The notes below the pieces were generated by a model. The model was not told where the DNA came from, did no database searches, and was given only the letters and a program-made list of their open reading frames with translations. Made by a program: the position numbers and the translations under genes. This document shows positions 1 to 5,071 of a stretch of 31,670 nt of DNA, in pieces. The stretch is from a virus. The number at the start of each line of letters is the position of its first letter. The first letter of the stretch is position 1. The DNA is taken from the IMG/VR virus record IMGVR_UViG_3300035670_000890, positions 1 to 31,670 of that record. One strand, given 5' to 3'.

Positions 1-11
1 TAACAAAACCA

Positions 12-40
12 AGTATATATTAACTCGGCAATAATGTCAA
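12..40 (-). promoter_or_regulatory. sigma70-type early promoter, leftward
   Basis: On the minus strand TTGACA (35-40) is followed after exactly 17 bp by TATACT (12-17). The same TTGACA-17-TATACT arrangement recurs in several intergenic regions of this window. It lies just downstream of the 44-223 gene and would drive genes beyond the left edge. Confidence 0.7.
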
Positions 41-43
41 GCG

Positions 44-223
44 TTATCTGCCCACAAACGCAAAAATATGGTCGCGAACACGTTCTGGATCTGAATTGAA
101 CATTTGTTCTGGAGTTTGCAGGTCAAAACTCGGATTTGGAGTTTTCCACCATTTAGATACAAGCGATTGGCTGCCTATGATAGCAAAGAGAAGACCGTCA
201 AGCCTGGTTTTTTCAATCTTCAT
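44..223 (-). CDS. small protein, possibly MbcA/ParS/Xre C-terminal-like
   Basis: A 59-residue reading frame starts with ATG at 223. That ATG overlaps the TAA stop of the upstream gene (TAATG), which suggests translational coupling. The protein reads MKIEKTRLDG..., then WWKTPNPSFDLQTPEQMF, and ends in FAFVGR. The W-x-x-PN...F...TP pattern followed by a short helix recalls the C-terminal domain of Xre/MbcA/ParS-type antitoxins, but the protein is too short to be sure. It is the last gene of a three-gene run, and a promoter for the next genes lies directly downstream. Confidence 0.55.
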   Translation of the reverse strand: MKIEKTRLDGLLFAIIGSQSLVSKWWKTPNPSFDLQTPEQMFNSDPERVRDHIFAFVGR

Positions 224-444
224 TAATTTCTGCCTATGACTTTATAGATTAGTTCTTCTAGTTCTTTTTGATAATCTAAAGTAATTCGTCGCAGGTGGTA
301 TATTTTTTCGACTAGGGGTTTTATATCATCATCTTTCGATACTACGATATATCCTCTAACTTCCAGTTCTTGAATCAATGATGTGTCTAAACAACCCTCA
401 AATTCGGGATTTAATTCTTTTTCATTTCTTCGAAGAACACCCAT
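223..444 (-). CDS. hypothetical protein, 73 aa
   Basis: I do not recognise this protein. It begins MGVLRRNEKELNPEF and is charged, with a likely helical C-terminal half (LVEKIYHLRRITLDYQKELE). It starts one base after the stop of the 446-646 gene and its stop overlaps the start of the next gene, so it sits in the middle of a compact three-gene unit. No signal peptide or membrane segment is visible. Confidence 0.6.
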   Translation of the reverse strand: MGVLRRNEKELNPEFEGCLDTSLIQELEVRGYIVVSKDDDIKPLVEKIYHLRRITLDYQKELEELIYKVIGRN

Positions 445-445
445 T

Positions 446-646
446 TTAATTGTTTAGTGGGTACTCTCGGTTAATATAAAAGCTCAACATCTTATCGCGC
501 ATCATATCTAGTACAGAACCATAATTTCCCATGAGAACATAGCGATTTTTGCACCTACCCATGGATTTAGTCCGGACAATCGTTACAAAATCATTACGAT
601 GTTCTGGATTGTTTTCATCAAAATAAATTACAGGACTTGTTTGCAT
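446..646 (-). CDS. hypothetical protein, 66 aa
   Basis: The family is not recognised. The sequence begins MQTSPVIYFDENNPEHRNDF and carries KSMGRCKNRYVLMGNYGSVLDMMRD, which looks like a small soluble alpha/beta protein. It lies directly downstream of tRNA-Lys with no clear Shine-Dalgarno, and is followed after one base by the 223-444 gene. Confidence 0.55.
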   Translation of the reverse strand: MQTSPVIYFDENNPEHRNDFVTIVRTKSMGRCKNRYVLMGNYGSVLDMMRDKMLSFYINREYPLNN

Positions 647-666
647 AATCTATAATTTTAAGAAAT

Positions 667-742
667 TGGTACGAGTGGAGAGGTTCGAACTCTCGACCAA
701 CGGATTAAAAGTCCGCTGCTCTACCAACTGAGCTACACTCGC
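667..742 (-). tRNA. tRNA-Lys(UUU)
   Basis: A 76-nt cloverleaf with encoded CCA (667-669) and A73. The acceptor stem is GCGAGTG/CACTCGT. The D arm is GCTC...GAGC, and the anticodon stem GCGGA/TCCGT carries loop CTTTTAA (anticodon TTT). The T arm GAGAG/CTCTC has loop TTCGAAC. It is the last tRNA of the cluster in the transcription direction. Confidence 0.95.
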
Positions 743-746
743 ATTC

Positions 747-835
747 TGGTACGACTGGCCGGAATCGAACCGGCATGACCTTTTGGGGCCGACGGATTTT
801 AAGTCCGTTGTGTCTACCTATTCCACCACAGTCGC
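747..835 (-). tRNA. tRNA-Leu(UAA)
   Basis: An 89-nt class II tRNA with encoded CCA (747-749). The acceptor is GCGACTG/CAGTCGT, and the anticodon stem ACGGA/TCCGT has loop CTTAAAA (anticodon TAA). It has a long variable arm and a T loop TTCGATT. Four bases separate it from tRNA-Lys, so the two are probably co-transcribed. Confidence 0.93.
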
Positions 836-845
836 ATTAGTAAAC

Positions 846-874
846 ATCATACACGCTTCGTATTCTTTTGTCAA
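846..874 (-). promoter_or_regulatory. sigma70-type promoter inside the tRNA cluster
   Basis: On the minus strand TTGACA (869-874) is followed after 17 bp by TATGAT (846-851). It lies in the gap between the Leu(UAG) and Leu(UAA) tRNAs and would drive the last two tRNAs and the three small genes beyond. Confidence 0.7.
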
Positions 875-875
875 G

Positions 876-952
876 TGGTGCCCTCCCTCAGATTCGAACT
901 GAGACTTTACGGCTTCTAAGACCGTTTCCTCTGCCAATTGGGATAGAAGGGC
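876..952 (-). tRNA. tRNA-Leu(UAG), class I shape
   Basis: A 77-nt cloverleaf with encoded CCA (876-878) and A73. The acceptor is GCCCTTC/GGAGGGC with one G.U pair. The anticodon stem ACGGT/GCCGT carries loop CTTAGAA, so positions 34-36 read TAG (leucine, CUA codon). The T arm is CTCAG/CTGAG with loop TTCGAAT. The variable region is only AAAGT, whereas bacterial leucine tRNAs normally have a long class II variable arm. The gene is structurally sound but its charging identity is less certain than its anticodon. Confidence 0.8.
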
Positions 953-968
953 TCTCATCACGCTTACA

Positions 969-997
969 ACCATATCACATGATTTTCAATTTGTCAA
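969..997 (-). promoter_or_regulatory. sigma70-type promoter inside the tRNA cluster
   Basis: On the minus strand TTGACA (992-997) is followed after 17 bp by TATGGT (969-974). It lies between tRNA-Thr and tRNA-Leu(UAG). The -35 is perfect and the -10 matches four of six bases. Confidence 0.55.
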
Positions 998-1002
998 GAA
1001 TT

Positions 1003-1077
1003 TGGTGCCGGATATCTGACTTGAACAGATGACCTGCCGCTTACAAGGCGGCTGCTCTACCGCTGAGCTAATCCGGC
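1003..1077 (-). tRNA. tRNA-Thr(UGU)
   Basis: A 75-nt cloverleaf with encoded CCA (1003-1005) and A73. The acceptor is GCCGGAT/ATCCGGC. The anticodon stem GCCGC/GCGGC carries loop CTTGTAA (anticodon TGT). The T loop is TTCAAGT. It starts two bases after the stop of the DUF458 gene. Confidence 0.93.
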
Positions 1078-1078
1078 A

Positions 1079-1552
1079 TTAAGCTGCTAAAACGTCTTTA
1101 AGTCTATCAGCTGCATAAGACGCAGCAAACGCTTGAGGTTTAATCAATGGAATCACATTGCAAACACCACGAATATAACCAACTGCTTGTTGAATAACAA
1201 TGTTTGAATTGTGATGTGGATCTGGATTTATATCCAGGTGAATTTGCACTTCTCTTTCACCAACAACATCCATTAATTTTTGATAAAGTTCGGCCACCTT
1301 ATAAACCTCATTCATCAATCGAGTCGAGGGTTTTGAAGCTTTCGAATCATAATCCAACTCAGTTTGGATTTCACCAAAAATCTTACAACCGTGGCGGCCA
1401 TCAATGTGAACAACAATCGCCAATGTATAATCTGCATACCATTTATCGTCTTTTAAATATCGTTCAGAATCCGCGCCAATGTAAATTTTTGTATTTGGTC
1501 CTTGAGCTTCAATGAAACTTTTCACTTCTTCGATATTCAGACGTTTACGCAT
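1079..1552 (-). CDS. RNase H-fold nuclease-like protein (DUF458/YkuK family)
   Basis: I start this 157-residue protein at the ATG at 1552 (MRKRLNIEEVKSF). The longer upstream frame would read through tRNA-Gly. Features typical of the DUF458 RNase H-like family are the first beta strand with IYIGADSERY (acidic residue on strand 1), the LAIVVHIDGRHG hairpin, the IHLDINPDPHHNSN segment, and a C-terminal region with AFAASYAADRLKD. The acidic/His residues fit a two-metal nuclease fold, but substrate and activity are unknown. It lies between tRNA-Gly and tRNA-Thr, so its mRNA is probably excised from the tRNA transcript. A role in RNA metabolism is only inferred from that position. Confidence 0.8.
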   Translation of the reverse strand: MRKRLNIEEVKSFIEAQGPNTKIYIGADSERYLKDDKWYADYTLAIVVHIDGRHGCKIFGEIQTELDYDSKASKPSTRLMNEVYKVAELYQKLMDVVGEREVQIHLDINPDPHHNSNIVIQQAVGYIRGVCNVIPLIKPQAFAASYAADRLKDVLAA

Positions 1553-1571
1553 ATTTTTCTCGGTTAAAAAC

Positions 1572-1647
1572 TGGAGCGGGAGACGAGGTTCGAACTCGCG
1601 ACATTCTGCTTGGAAGGCAGACACTCTACCAACTGAGTTACTCCCGC
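1572..1647 (-). tRNA. tRNA-Gly(UCC)
   Basis: A 76-nt cloverleaf with encoded CCA (1572-1574) and U73, as usual for glycine. The acceptor is GCGGGAG/CTCCCGC. The anticodon stem TCTGC/GCAGA carries loop CTTCCAA (anticodon TCC), and the T loop is TTCGAAC. Confidence 0.94.
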
Positions 1648-1650
1648 GGA

Positions 1651-1724
1651 TGGGCCCGATGCACAGATTCGAACTGCGACTAACGGTTTTGGAGACCGCT
1701 GTACTGCCATTATACTACACCGGG
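1651..1724 (-). tRNA. tRNA-Trp(CCA)
   Basis: A 74-nt cloverleaf with encoded CCA (1651-1653). The acceptor is CCCGGTG/CATCGGG, beginning with C1-G72, and position 73 is C. The D arm is TAGTATAATGG-like. The anticodon stem GCGGT/ACCGT carries loop CTCCAAA (anticodon CCA), and the T loop is TTCGAAT. The C73 discriminator is unusual for bacterial tRNA-Trp, which normally has G73. Confidence 0.82.
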
Positions 1725-1739
1725 TCAATCATACTTATC

Positions 1740-1816
1740 TGGCCTGCCCGGAGGGATTCGAACCCCCGACCCACAGCTTAGAAGGCTGTTGTTCTATCCA
1801 GCTGAACTACGAGCAG
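1740..1816 (-). tRNA. tRNA-Arg(UCU)
   Basis: A 77-nt cloverleaf with encoded CCA (1740-1742) and G73. The acceptor is CTGCTCG/CGGGCAG with C1-G72. The anticodon stem ACAGC/GCTGT carries loop CTTCTAA (anticodon TCT). The T arm loop is TTCGAAT. It reads the AGA codon that is frequent in this AT-rich genome. Confidence 0.92.
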
Positions 1817-1821
1817 AAAAG

Positions 1822-1915
1822 TGGTCCTCCCGACAGGATTCGAACCTGTAACGTGCCCCCATCTAGAGCCTATGCCGGGTATAAGCCGGGTGTTTTACCA
1901 TTAAACTACAGGAGG
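1822..1915 (-). tRNA. tRNA with long variable region, anticodon read as UAU (Ile?)
   Basis: A 94-nt tRNA-like gene with encoded CCA (1822-1824) and A73. The acceptor is CCTCCTG/CGGGAGG, the D stem GTTT/AAAC, and the T arm ACAGG/CCTGT has loop TTCGAAT. The best anticodon arm is CCCGG/CCGGC (four pairs, one C-C mismatch) with loop CTTATAC, giving UAU. About 24 nt separate it from the T stem, far longer than expected for isoleucine. A direct repeat ACCCGGC occurs twice in this stretch, so a small duplication or insertion is possible. The isotype is uncertain. Confidence 0.6.
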
Positions 1916-1943
1916 AAATTCTATAAAACATTTCTTATAAAAA

Positions 1944-2017
1944 TGGTTGCGGGACCTAGATTCGAACTAAGAACTCAGGCTTATGAGACCTGTGTGATGC
2001 CATTTCACTATCCCGCG
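1944..2017 (-). tRNA. tRNA-Met(CAU), initiator-like
   Basis: A 74-nt cloverleaf with encoded CCA (1944-1946) and A73. The acceptor is CGCGGGA/TCCCGCA with an unpaired C1-A72, the classic mark of bacterial initiator tRNA. The anticodon stem CAGGT/GCCTG carries loop CTCATAA (anticodon CAT). The three consecutive G-C pairs normally closing an initiator anticodon stem are not complete, so an elongator or a lysidine-modified Ile tRNA cannot be excluded. Confidence 0.85.
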
Positions 2018-2469
2018 ATTGTTCGTCCGGTTATGTTACTCAAGTTTCCGTTCTGCCGGCGCCGGCATCCCTTCTACCCTTTCATCCCTGGCATATGCCC
2101 CGCACTCATTACACCGGAAGGTATGAGGCGTGTCCTTTACGGTACTGATTACTTTGGTTACTACCTTCTTGGAAGGGCTTGCCATTTCACAATACACAAT
2201 ACCGTTACGACCCTTATTTGTAGCGCCGGGTCTCGTCAGAAGGATGCGCTTACTACTTGTTAGTGTCTAGCCACCCGCACCACCGGGCCCTTGACTGAGT
2301 TGTTACCCTGTCCGTCAGTGTTTATATTGCCTAAACACTGCTAAAAGCATACACAGTCACCCTTGTGCGGGGCAGCTAATACGCCTGCTGCATCGACGGA
2401 GAGTTTATGGAACCGCTGGCCAGCGGCAACTCTCAAACCTCTTCCCTAACCTCGGAAGTGGAGGGGTTC
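2018..2469 (-). ncRNA. candidate large structured RNA between tRNA-Met and tRNA-Pro
   Basis: About 450 bases lie between two tRNAs with no convincing gene. They are clearly richer in G+C than neighbouring genes and dense in inverted repeats. Examples are a 9-bp perfect stem CAGTGTTTA/TAAACACTG (2316-2340), CCGCTGGCCAGCGG (2412-2425), GCAGC/GCTGC (2373-2392), GCCGGCGCCGGC (2055-2066) and CTTCC/GGAAG (2441-2458). This fits a folded non-coding RNA transcribed with the tRNAs. The size and setting recall the large ornate RNAs (GOLLD, ROOL) found near phage tRNA clusters, but I recognise no specific consensus. The RNase P and tmRNA signature motifs were looked for and not seen. The strand is inferred from the tRNAs. 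Confidence 0.55.
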
Positions 2470-2546
2470 TGGTCTCGGTGGCAGGGTTCGAACCTGCGAC
2501 CTCCTGCTCCCAAAGCAGGCATTCTACCAGACTGAACTACACCGAG
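2470..2546 (-). tRNA. tRNA-Pro(UGG)
   Basis: A 77-nt cloverleaf with encoded CCA (2470-2472) and A73. The acceptor is CTCGGTG/CACCGAG with the C1-G72 pair typical of proline tRNAs. The anticodon stem CCTGC/GCAGG carries loop TTTGGGA (anticodon TGG), and the T loop is TTCGAAC. Confidence 0.94.
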
Positions 2547-2557
2547 TTAGAAAATCA

Positions 2558-2586
2558 AGTCTACATCATTTTAAAGAACATGTCAA
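2558..2586 (-). promoter_or_regulatory. sigma70-type promoter for the tRNA-Pro / ncRNA unit
   Basis: On the minus strand TTGACA (2581-2586) is followed after 17 bp by TAGACT (2558-2563), immediately upstream of tRNA-Pro and just downstream of the tRNA-Ser 3' remnant. Confidence 0.6.
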
Positions 2587-2595
2587 GCATTTTTT

Positions 2596-2630
2596 TGGCG
2601 GAAGAGGTGAGATTCGAACTCACGCTTCGT
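2596..2630 (-). pseudogene. 3' half of a split tRNA-Ser
   Basis: The segment encodes only the 3' part of a tRNA: a perfect T arm (GTGAG, loop TTCGAAT, CTCAC), the 3' acceptor strand CTCTTCC, G73 (the serine discriminator) and CCA (2596-2598). The missing 5' half, whose acceptor GGAAGAG is exactly complementary, lies at 3366-3392. Between the halves sit a complete tRNA-Ser and a homing endonuclease gene. Confidence 0.8.
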
Positions 2631-2632
2631 AT

Positions 2633-2721
2633 TGGAGGAGGGATGGTAGAATCGAACTCCAACCGCTCTCGCAGTCCATCTGTTTTCAAGACAGTGCTGG
2701 GCCCAGCCCAGATAACCCTCC
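2633..2721 (-). tRNA. tRNA-Ser(UGA)
   Basis: An 89-nt class II tRNA with encoded CCA (2633-2635). The acceptor is GGAGGGT/TCCCTCC with one T-T mismatch at position 7. The anticodon stem ACTGT/ACAGA-like carries loop CTTGAAA (anticodon TGA), and there is a long variable arm. The T stem looks imperfect, and position 73 is T rather than the usual serine G73. It begins one base after the stop codon of the homing endonuclease gene and ends two bases before the tRNA-Ser 3' remnant. Confidence 0.85.
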
Positions 2722-2722
2722 G

Positions 2723-3337
2723 TTATTCGTAAAGATTTATGAAGTCTTTTCCGTATTTGTTTTTAACATATTCAAGCACAGGTTCTAAATCTTTTTCGTA
2801 TAAGACTCTCACATCAGGATTCGCTTCTAACTTTGCTAACCACTGCTCAGTCTTAAATCCTTTAACTTCTGTTAAAGTTCCGTTTATTATAAAATCCGGA
2901 ATATAGTTTTTAGTTTCACCTTTCCAGACATATTGTCGTTTCTCTGTATTTCGTTTAATGTCTATGTTATTTTCTAAACAATAAACAACATAGGCAAGTT
3001 CCCAACTGCTATCACAAAAGAAACCTTTATACCAACCTTTTTTACCTCTACCGGATCCACGAACATATCCGCCAAGTTTGCGTTCTTTAGCAACTTCCGA
3101 TAATCGTTGTTTAGTCTCTTCTGTATGAGGAGTTCCTTCTAATCCAGTCATTCCCTTATTCCATGCCGTTTGTAGTCCTGTTTTTCCTTTGTTCCAAGGT
3201 GTGGAACCTTTTTTACGATGAGCGTTGGGTGATTTACTACGCTGTATTCTATCCGGATTGGACTTACAAAACGGTTGATGTGCTCCGAGGCCGCCTTTAT
3301 TGCTAAAAGTTTTTTGACAATATAAACAAGTATTCAT
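2723..3337 (-). CDS. free-standing homing endonuclease, zinc finger + NUMOD3 + PD-(D/E)XK
   Basis: A 204-residue protein from the ATG at 3337; an in-frame TTG at 3355 is less likely. In order it has an N-terminal C2HC finger (CLYCQKTFSNKGGLGAHQPFC), two NUMOD3-type DNA-binding repeats (WNKGKTG and WNKGMTGLEGTPHTEETK), a basic linker, and a C-terminal nuclease domain. The nuclease shows FFCDSSWELAYV, then YIPDFIING and TEVKGFKTE, which is the E...PD...ExK pattern of restriction-fold homing endonucleases. The gene sits inside a tRNA-Ser, whose 5' half lies directly upstream and whose 3' half lies beyond a second, intact tRNA-Ser. Such genes spread by cutting allelic sites, so the broken tRNA is the likely insertion target. 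A T4-type late box lies 5 bp before the start codon. Confidence 0.85.
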   Translation of the reverse strand: MNTCLYCQKTFSNKGGLGAHQPFCKSNPDRIQRSKSPNAHRKKGSTPWNKGKTGLQTAWNKGMTGLEGTPHTEETKQRLSEVAKERKLGGYVRGSGRGKKGWYKGFFCDSSWELAYVVYCLENNIDIKRNTEKRQYVWKGETKNYIPDFIINGTLTEVKGFKTEQWLAKLEANPDVRVLYEKDLEPVLEYVKNKYGKDFINLYE

Positions 3338-3342
3338 AACTT

Positions 3343-3350
3343 TATTTATA
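3343..3350 (-). promoter_or_regulatory. T4-type late promoter box before the homing endonuclease
   Basis: The minus strand reads TATAAATA, an exact match to the T4 late -10 box, ending five bases before the ATG at 3337. With T4 spacing, transcription would start at or near the A of the start codon, giving a leaderless mRNA. Confidence 0.5.
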
Positions 3351-3365
3351 CACAATCAACCCAAA

Positions 3366-3392
3366 AGCATTCAACCGCTCTGCCACTCTTCC
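3366..3392 (-). pseudogene. 5' half of a split tRNA-Ser
   Basis: The minus strand from 3392 begins with acceptor GGAAGAG and continues TG GCAGAGC GGTTGAATGC, a standard serine tRNA 5' half through the D arm. It then runs into unrelated AT-rich sequence and the homing endonuclease. GGAAGAG pairs perfectly with the CTCTTCC of the 3' remnant at 2600-2606. Confidence 0.8.
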
Positions 3393-3403
3393 AGTGTTTA
3401 TGT

Positions 3404-3432
3404 AGCTTACATCATTCAAATCTTTTTGTCAA
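3404..3432 (-). promoter_or_regulatory. probable promoter upstream of the split tRNA-Ser
   Basis: A perfect TTGACA lies at 3427-3432 on the minus strand, with a poor -10 (TAAGCT, 3404-3409) at 17 bp. It overlaps the end of the 3416-3595 gene and sits 12 bp before the tRNA-Ser 5' half, like the other promoters in the tRNA cluster. Confidence 0.4.
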
Positions 3433-3595
3433 GGCAAATCACCTCTAAAATTTTCTGATTTACCGACAATTTATAAAAATAATTTTTCACTTGTTGTTCA
3501 GCGTTAGCAGTGCATTGGCTTTCTGTTGGATATTCTGCAACATCTACCCAACGCTCTCCCATTGGACCCGTTATCAACAAATAGAGAATCCACAT
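3416..3595 (-). CDS. small hypothetical protein, 59 aa, hydrophobic N-terminus
   Basis: The ATG at 3595 lies one base after the peptidase stop (TAA-A-ATG), suggesting coupled translation. The protein begins MWILYLLITGPMGERWVDV, a short hydrophobic segment, and continues with a soluble region holding two cysteines (SQCTANAEQQ and LEVICLDKK). The family is not recognised. A secreted or periplasmic partner of the adjacent membrane-anchored peptidase is possible but speculative. Confidence 0.5.
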   Translation of the reverse strand: MWILYLLITGPMGERWVDVAEYPTESQCTANAEQQVKNYFYKLSVNQKILEVICLDKKI

Positions 3596-3596
3596 T

Positions 3597-4637
3597 TTAT
3601 TGGTTCGTCAAGTGCCAAATAATGAAAGCTATCAGTAAACCAACAGCGATATAGATTGGAGTTTTATTCTTCTTCTTCTTTGGTTCTGGACTTGGTGCCG
3701 GTACCGGTGCCGGTACAGGCGTAGGCGTTGGCGCCGGAACTGGATTGGATTTCCTTATGTACCAGTTTTCTGGAATATCGTAACGAACACCATCAAACTC
3801 GCGCAACACAAAGGCGCCATATGGTCCCATATTTTGTGTTACAACATTATATTTAAGTTGGCAATATCCGTCTTGGCCCCAACCGGTGCCCCATGAATTC
3901 TCAATCAGAAAACATTCTTTTTCGTCATCATATCCAACAATTGCAAGAGCGTGGCCACCGGCATAGTCCGCAGTTCCTCTCCGAGCAATGTCACGATATT
4001 GATTTGGGTCATCAGAATTAATTCCATAAAAATTGGAAGTAATGTCCATACCAAAGATAATTGGATATCCTGCTGCAAGTGCTACTTTGGCTTCTCGTAT
4101 AAATCTTTGTGGAACAGAGCTTGGCATACTTTGTCCCAGAGATTCATATCTCTTTGTTTTCCGAAGCGCTCCGTCGGCATAAGCTTCCGCAGTAGGCTTT
4201 TCATTTACCCGAGACACTACAAATGGCCAGATATCCTCTGTGGCAATTCCAAGCTTCGTAGTTTCTCCAATAGCAAAACGAATATTACTTCCTACGTCTT
4301 CGATAGGTTTTGAAAAAAGCTTTGCAATGGGCTCTCGCGCATTGTAGTAAATAAACATTCGTGAAAGATTTGTAAATCTATTTTTACTTTGCAACATACA
4401 TTCTGCCGCAGATGCAATGGCATTTCCTGCACATGAATTTGTACGCTCTTGATTTTCAATATAGCCAGTGTTCTCGCGAAGATCCACCTTTGAAGGTAAG
4501 AGTGAAGTTTTGAAATCAAAAGATGTGTCCTTTGGATTTTCGTATGGTGCTCCAAAGAAGTAATCTCTGTAATCCTGTGGTGTGTCTTCGAGTTCACCAC
4601 CTGCAATGTGAAGTGAACGATAGTATTCGATATTCAT
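3597..4637 (-). CDS. papain-like (C1A) cysteine peptidase with C-terminal membrane anchor
   Basis: The 346-residue protein has the complete papain layout. Q63 (oxyanion hole) and the nucleophile C69 lie in ENQERTNSCAGNAIASA, the catalytic H229 in YAGGHALAIVGYD, and N247 in IENSWGTGWGQDGY. The short N-terminal segment (VDLRENTGYI) matches the start of a mature C1 domain, so there is no long inhibitory propeptide. Residues from about 295 to 320 form a Pro/Ala-rich linker (PVPAPTPTPVPAPV), then a lysine cluster (KKKKNK) and a terminal transmembrane helix (IYIAVGLLIAFIIW). That predicts a tail-anchored enzyme whose basic side faces the cytoplasm. Its start overlaps the stop of the HNH gene (ATGA). 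Papain peptidases are rare in phages; the target is unknown. Confidence 0.85.
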   Translation of the reverse strand: MNIEYYRSLHIAGGELEDTPQDYRDYFFGAPYENPKDTSFDFKTSLLPSKVDLRENTGYIENQERTNSCAGNAIASAAECMLQSKNRFTNLSRMFIYYNAREPIAKLFSKPIEDVGSNIRFAIGETTKLGIATEDIWPFVVSRVNEKPTAEAYADGALRKTKRYESLGQSMPSSVPQRFIREAKVALAAGYPIIFGMDITSNFYGINSDDPNQYRDIARRGTADYAGGHALAIVGYDDEKECFLIENSWGTGWGQDGYCQLKYNVVTQNMGPYGAFVLREFDGVRYDIPENWYIRKSNPVPAPTPTPVPAPVPAPSPEPKKKKNKTPIYIAVGLLIAFIIWHLTNQ

Positions 4638-5071
4638 ACAGCCCTCTTGAGTGTTTTTCTGCCCGGCGTGGCATAGTCCTTATTTAACCATGATTTATAC
4701 ACATGGCAACAAGCGCAGAGGGTCTGTAGATTGCTTTCATCATTGTTTTCAGGATTACCATCAATATGATCCACCTGAAGCATTCCCTCCCACACAATAT
4801 TTGAAGTACAATCAAAACCTAACCGACCATCAACGTTCTCACAGTAAGTCTTTCGATGCTTCAAATAGGGATGAAAAGAATTCTTCCATTGTGTAGGTGT
4901 TAGACCATGCTTATTTGCACAAAATTCTTCATGATGTTTACCACACATCTTTCGAAAAACCGGTGTTCCATCTTTACGATAGGATCCCGTGTGTTGCCCA
5001 CGATTCGTACAACCACCAACACAACACATAGGACGGTCTGCAATTGAAACAACTTTCTTATAGACACTCAT
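4634..5071 (-). CDS. HNH endonuclease
   Basis: The 145-residue protein carries an N-terminal Cys/His-rich region (CCVGGCTNRG, MCGKHHEEFC) and a C-terminal HNH motif, LQVDHIDGNPENNDESNLQTLC followed by ACCHVYKS. This gives the DH...N...H core plus zinc-binding C-x2-C. This is the usual structure of a free-standing phage homing endonuclease. Its stop overlaps the start of the papain-like peptidase. The expected upstream promoter is at 5170-5198, and a weak Shine-Dalgarno (GGGAG) precedes the ATG. Confidence 0.85.
   Translation of the reverse strand: MSVYKKVVSIADRPMCCVGGCTNRGQHTGSYRKDGTPVFRKMCGKHHEEFCANKHGLTPTQWKNSFHPYLKHRKTYCENVDGRLGFDCTSNIVWEGMLQVDHIDGNPENNDESNLQTLCACCHVYKSWLNKDYATPGRKTLKRAV

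Noticed and set aside
1512-2263. Plus-strand reading frames across the tRNA cluster
   Set aside because: They run through tRNA genes and the structured RNA, have tRNA-derived peptides and no ribosome-binding sites.
2439-2445. A second GGAAGAG (minus strand) complementary to the tRNA-Ser 3' remnant, hinting at a permuted tRNA
   Set aside because: No D-arm follows, and a full serine 5' half with the same acceptor exists at 3366-3392, so this short match is chance.
2018-2469. RNase P RNA or tmRNA in the structured gap
   Set aside because: The conserved RNase P GAGGAAAGTCC segment and the tmRNA 5'/3' tRNA-Ala-like ends are absent on both strands.
3315-3337. Plus-strand TTGACA hits inside minus-strand genes (also near 8449 and 10301)
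   Set aside because: They face against the genes and have no good -10 or downstream plus-strand gene; chance occurrences.
2631-3365. Group I intron as the cause of the split tRNA-Ser
   Set aside because: The interval is almost entirely an endonuclease gene plus an intact tRNA; there is no space for, or trace of, an intron core.
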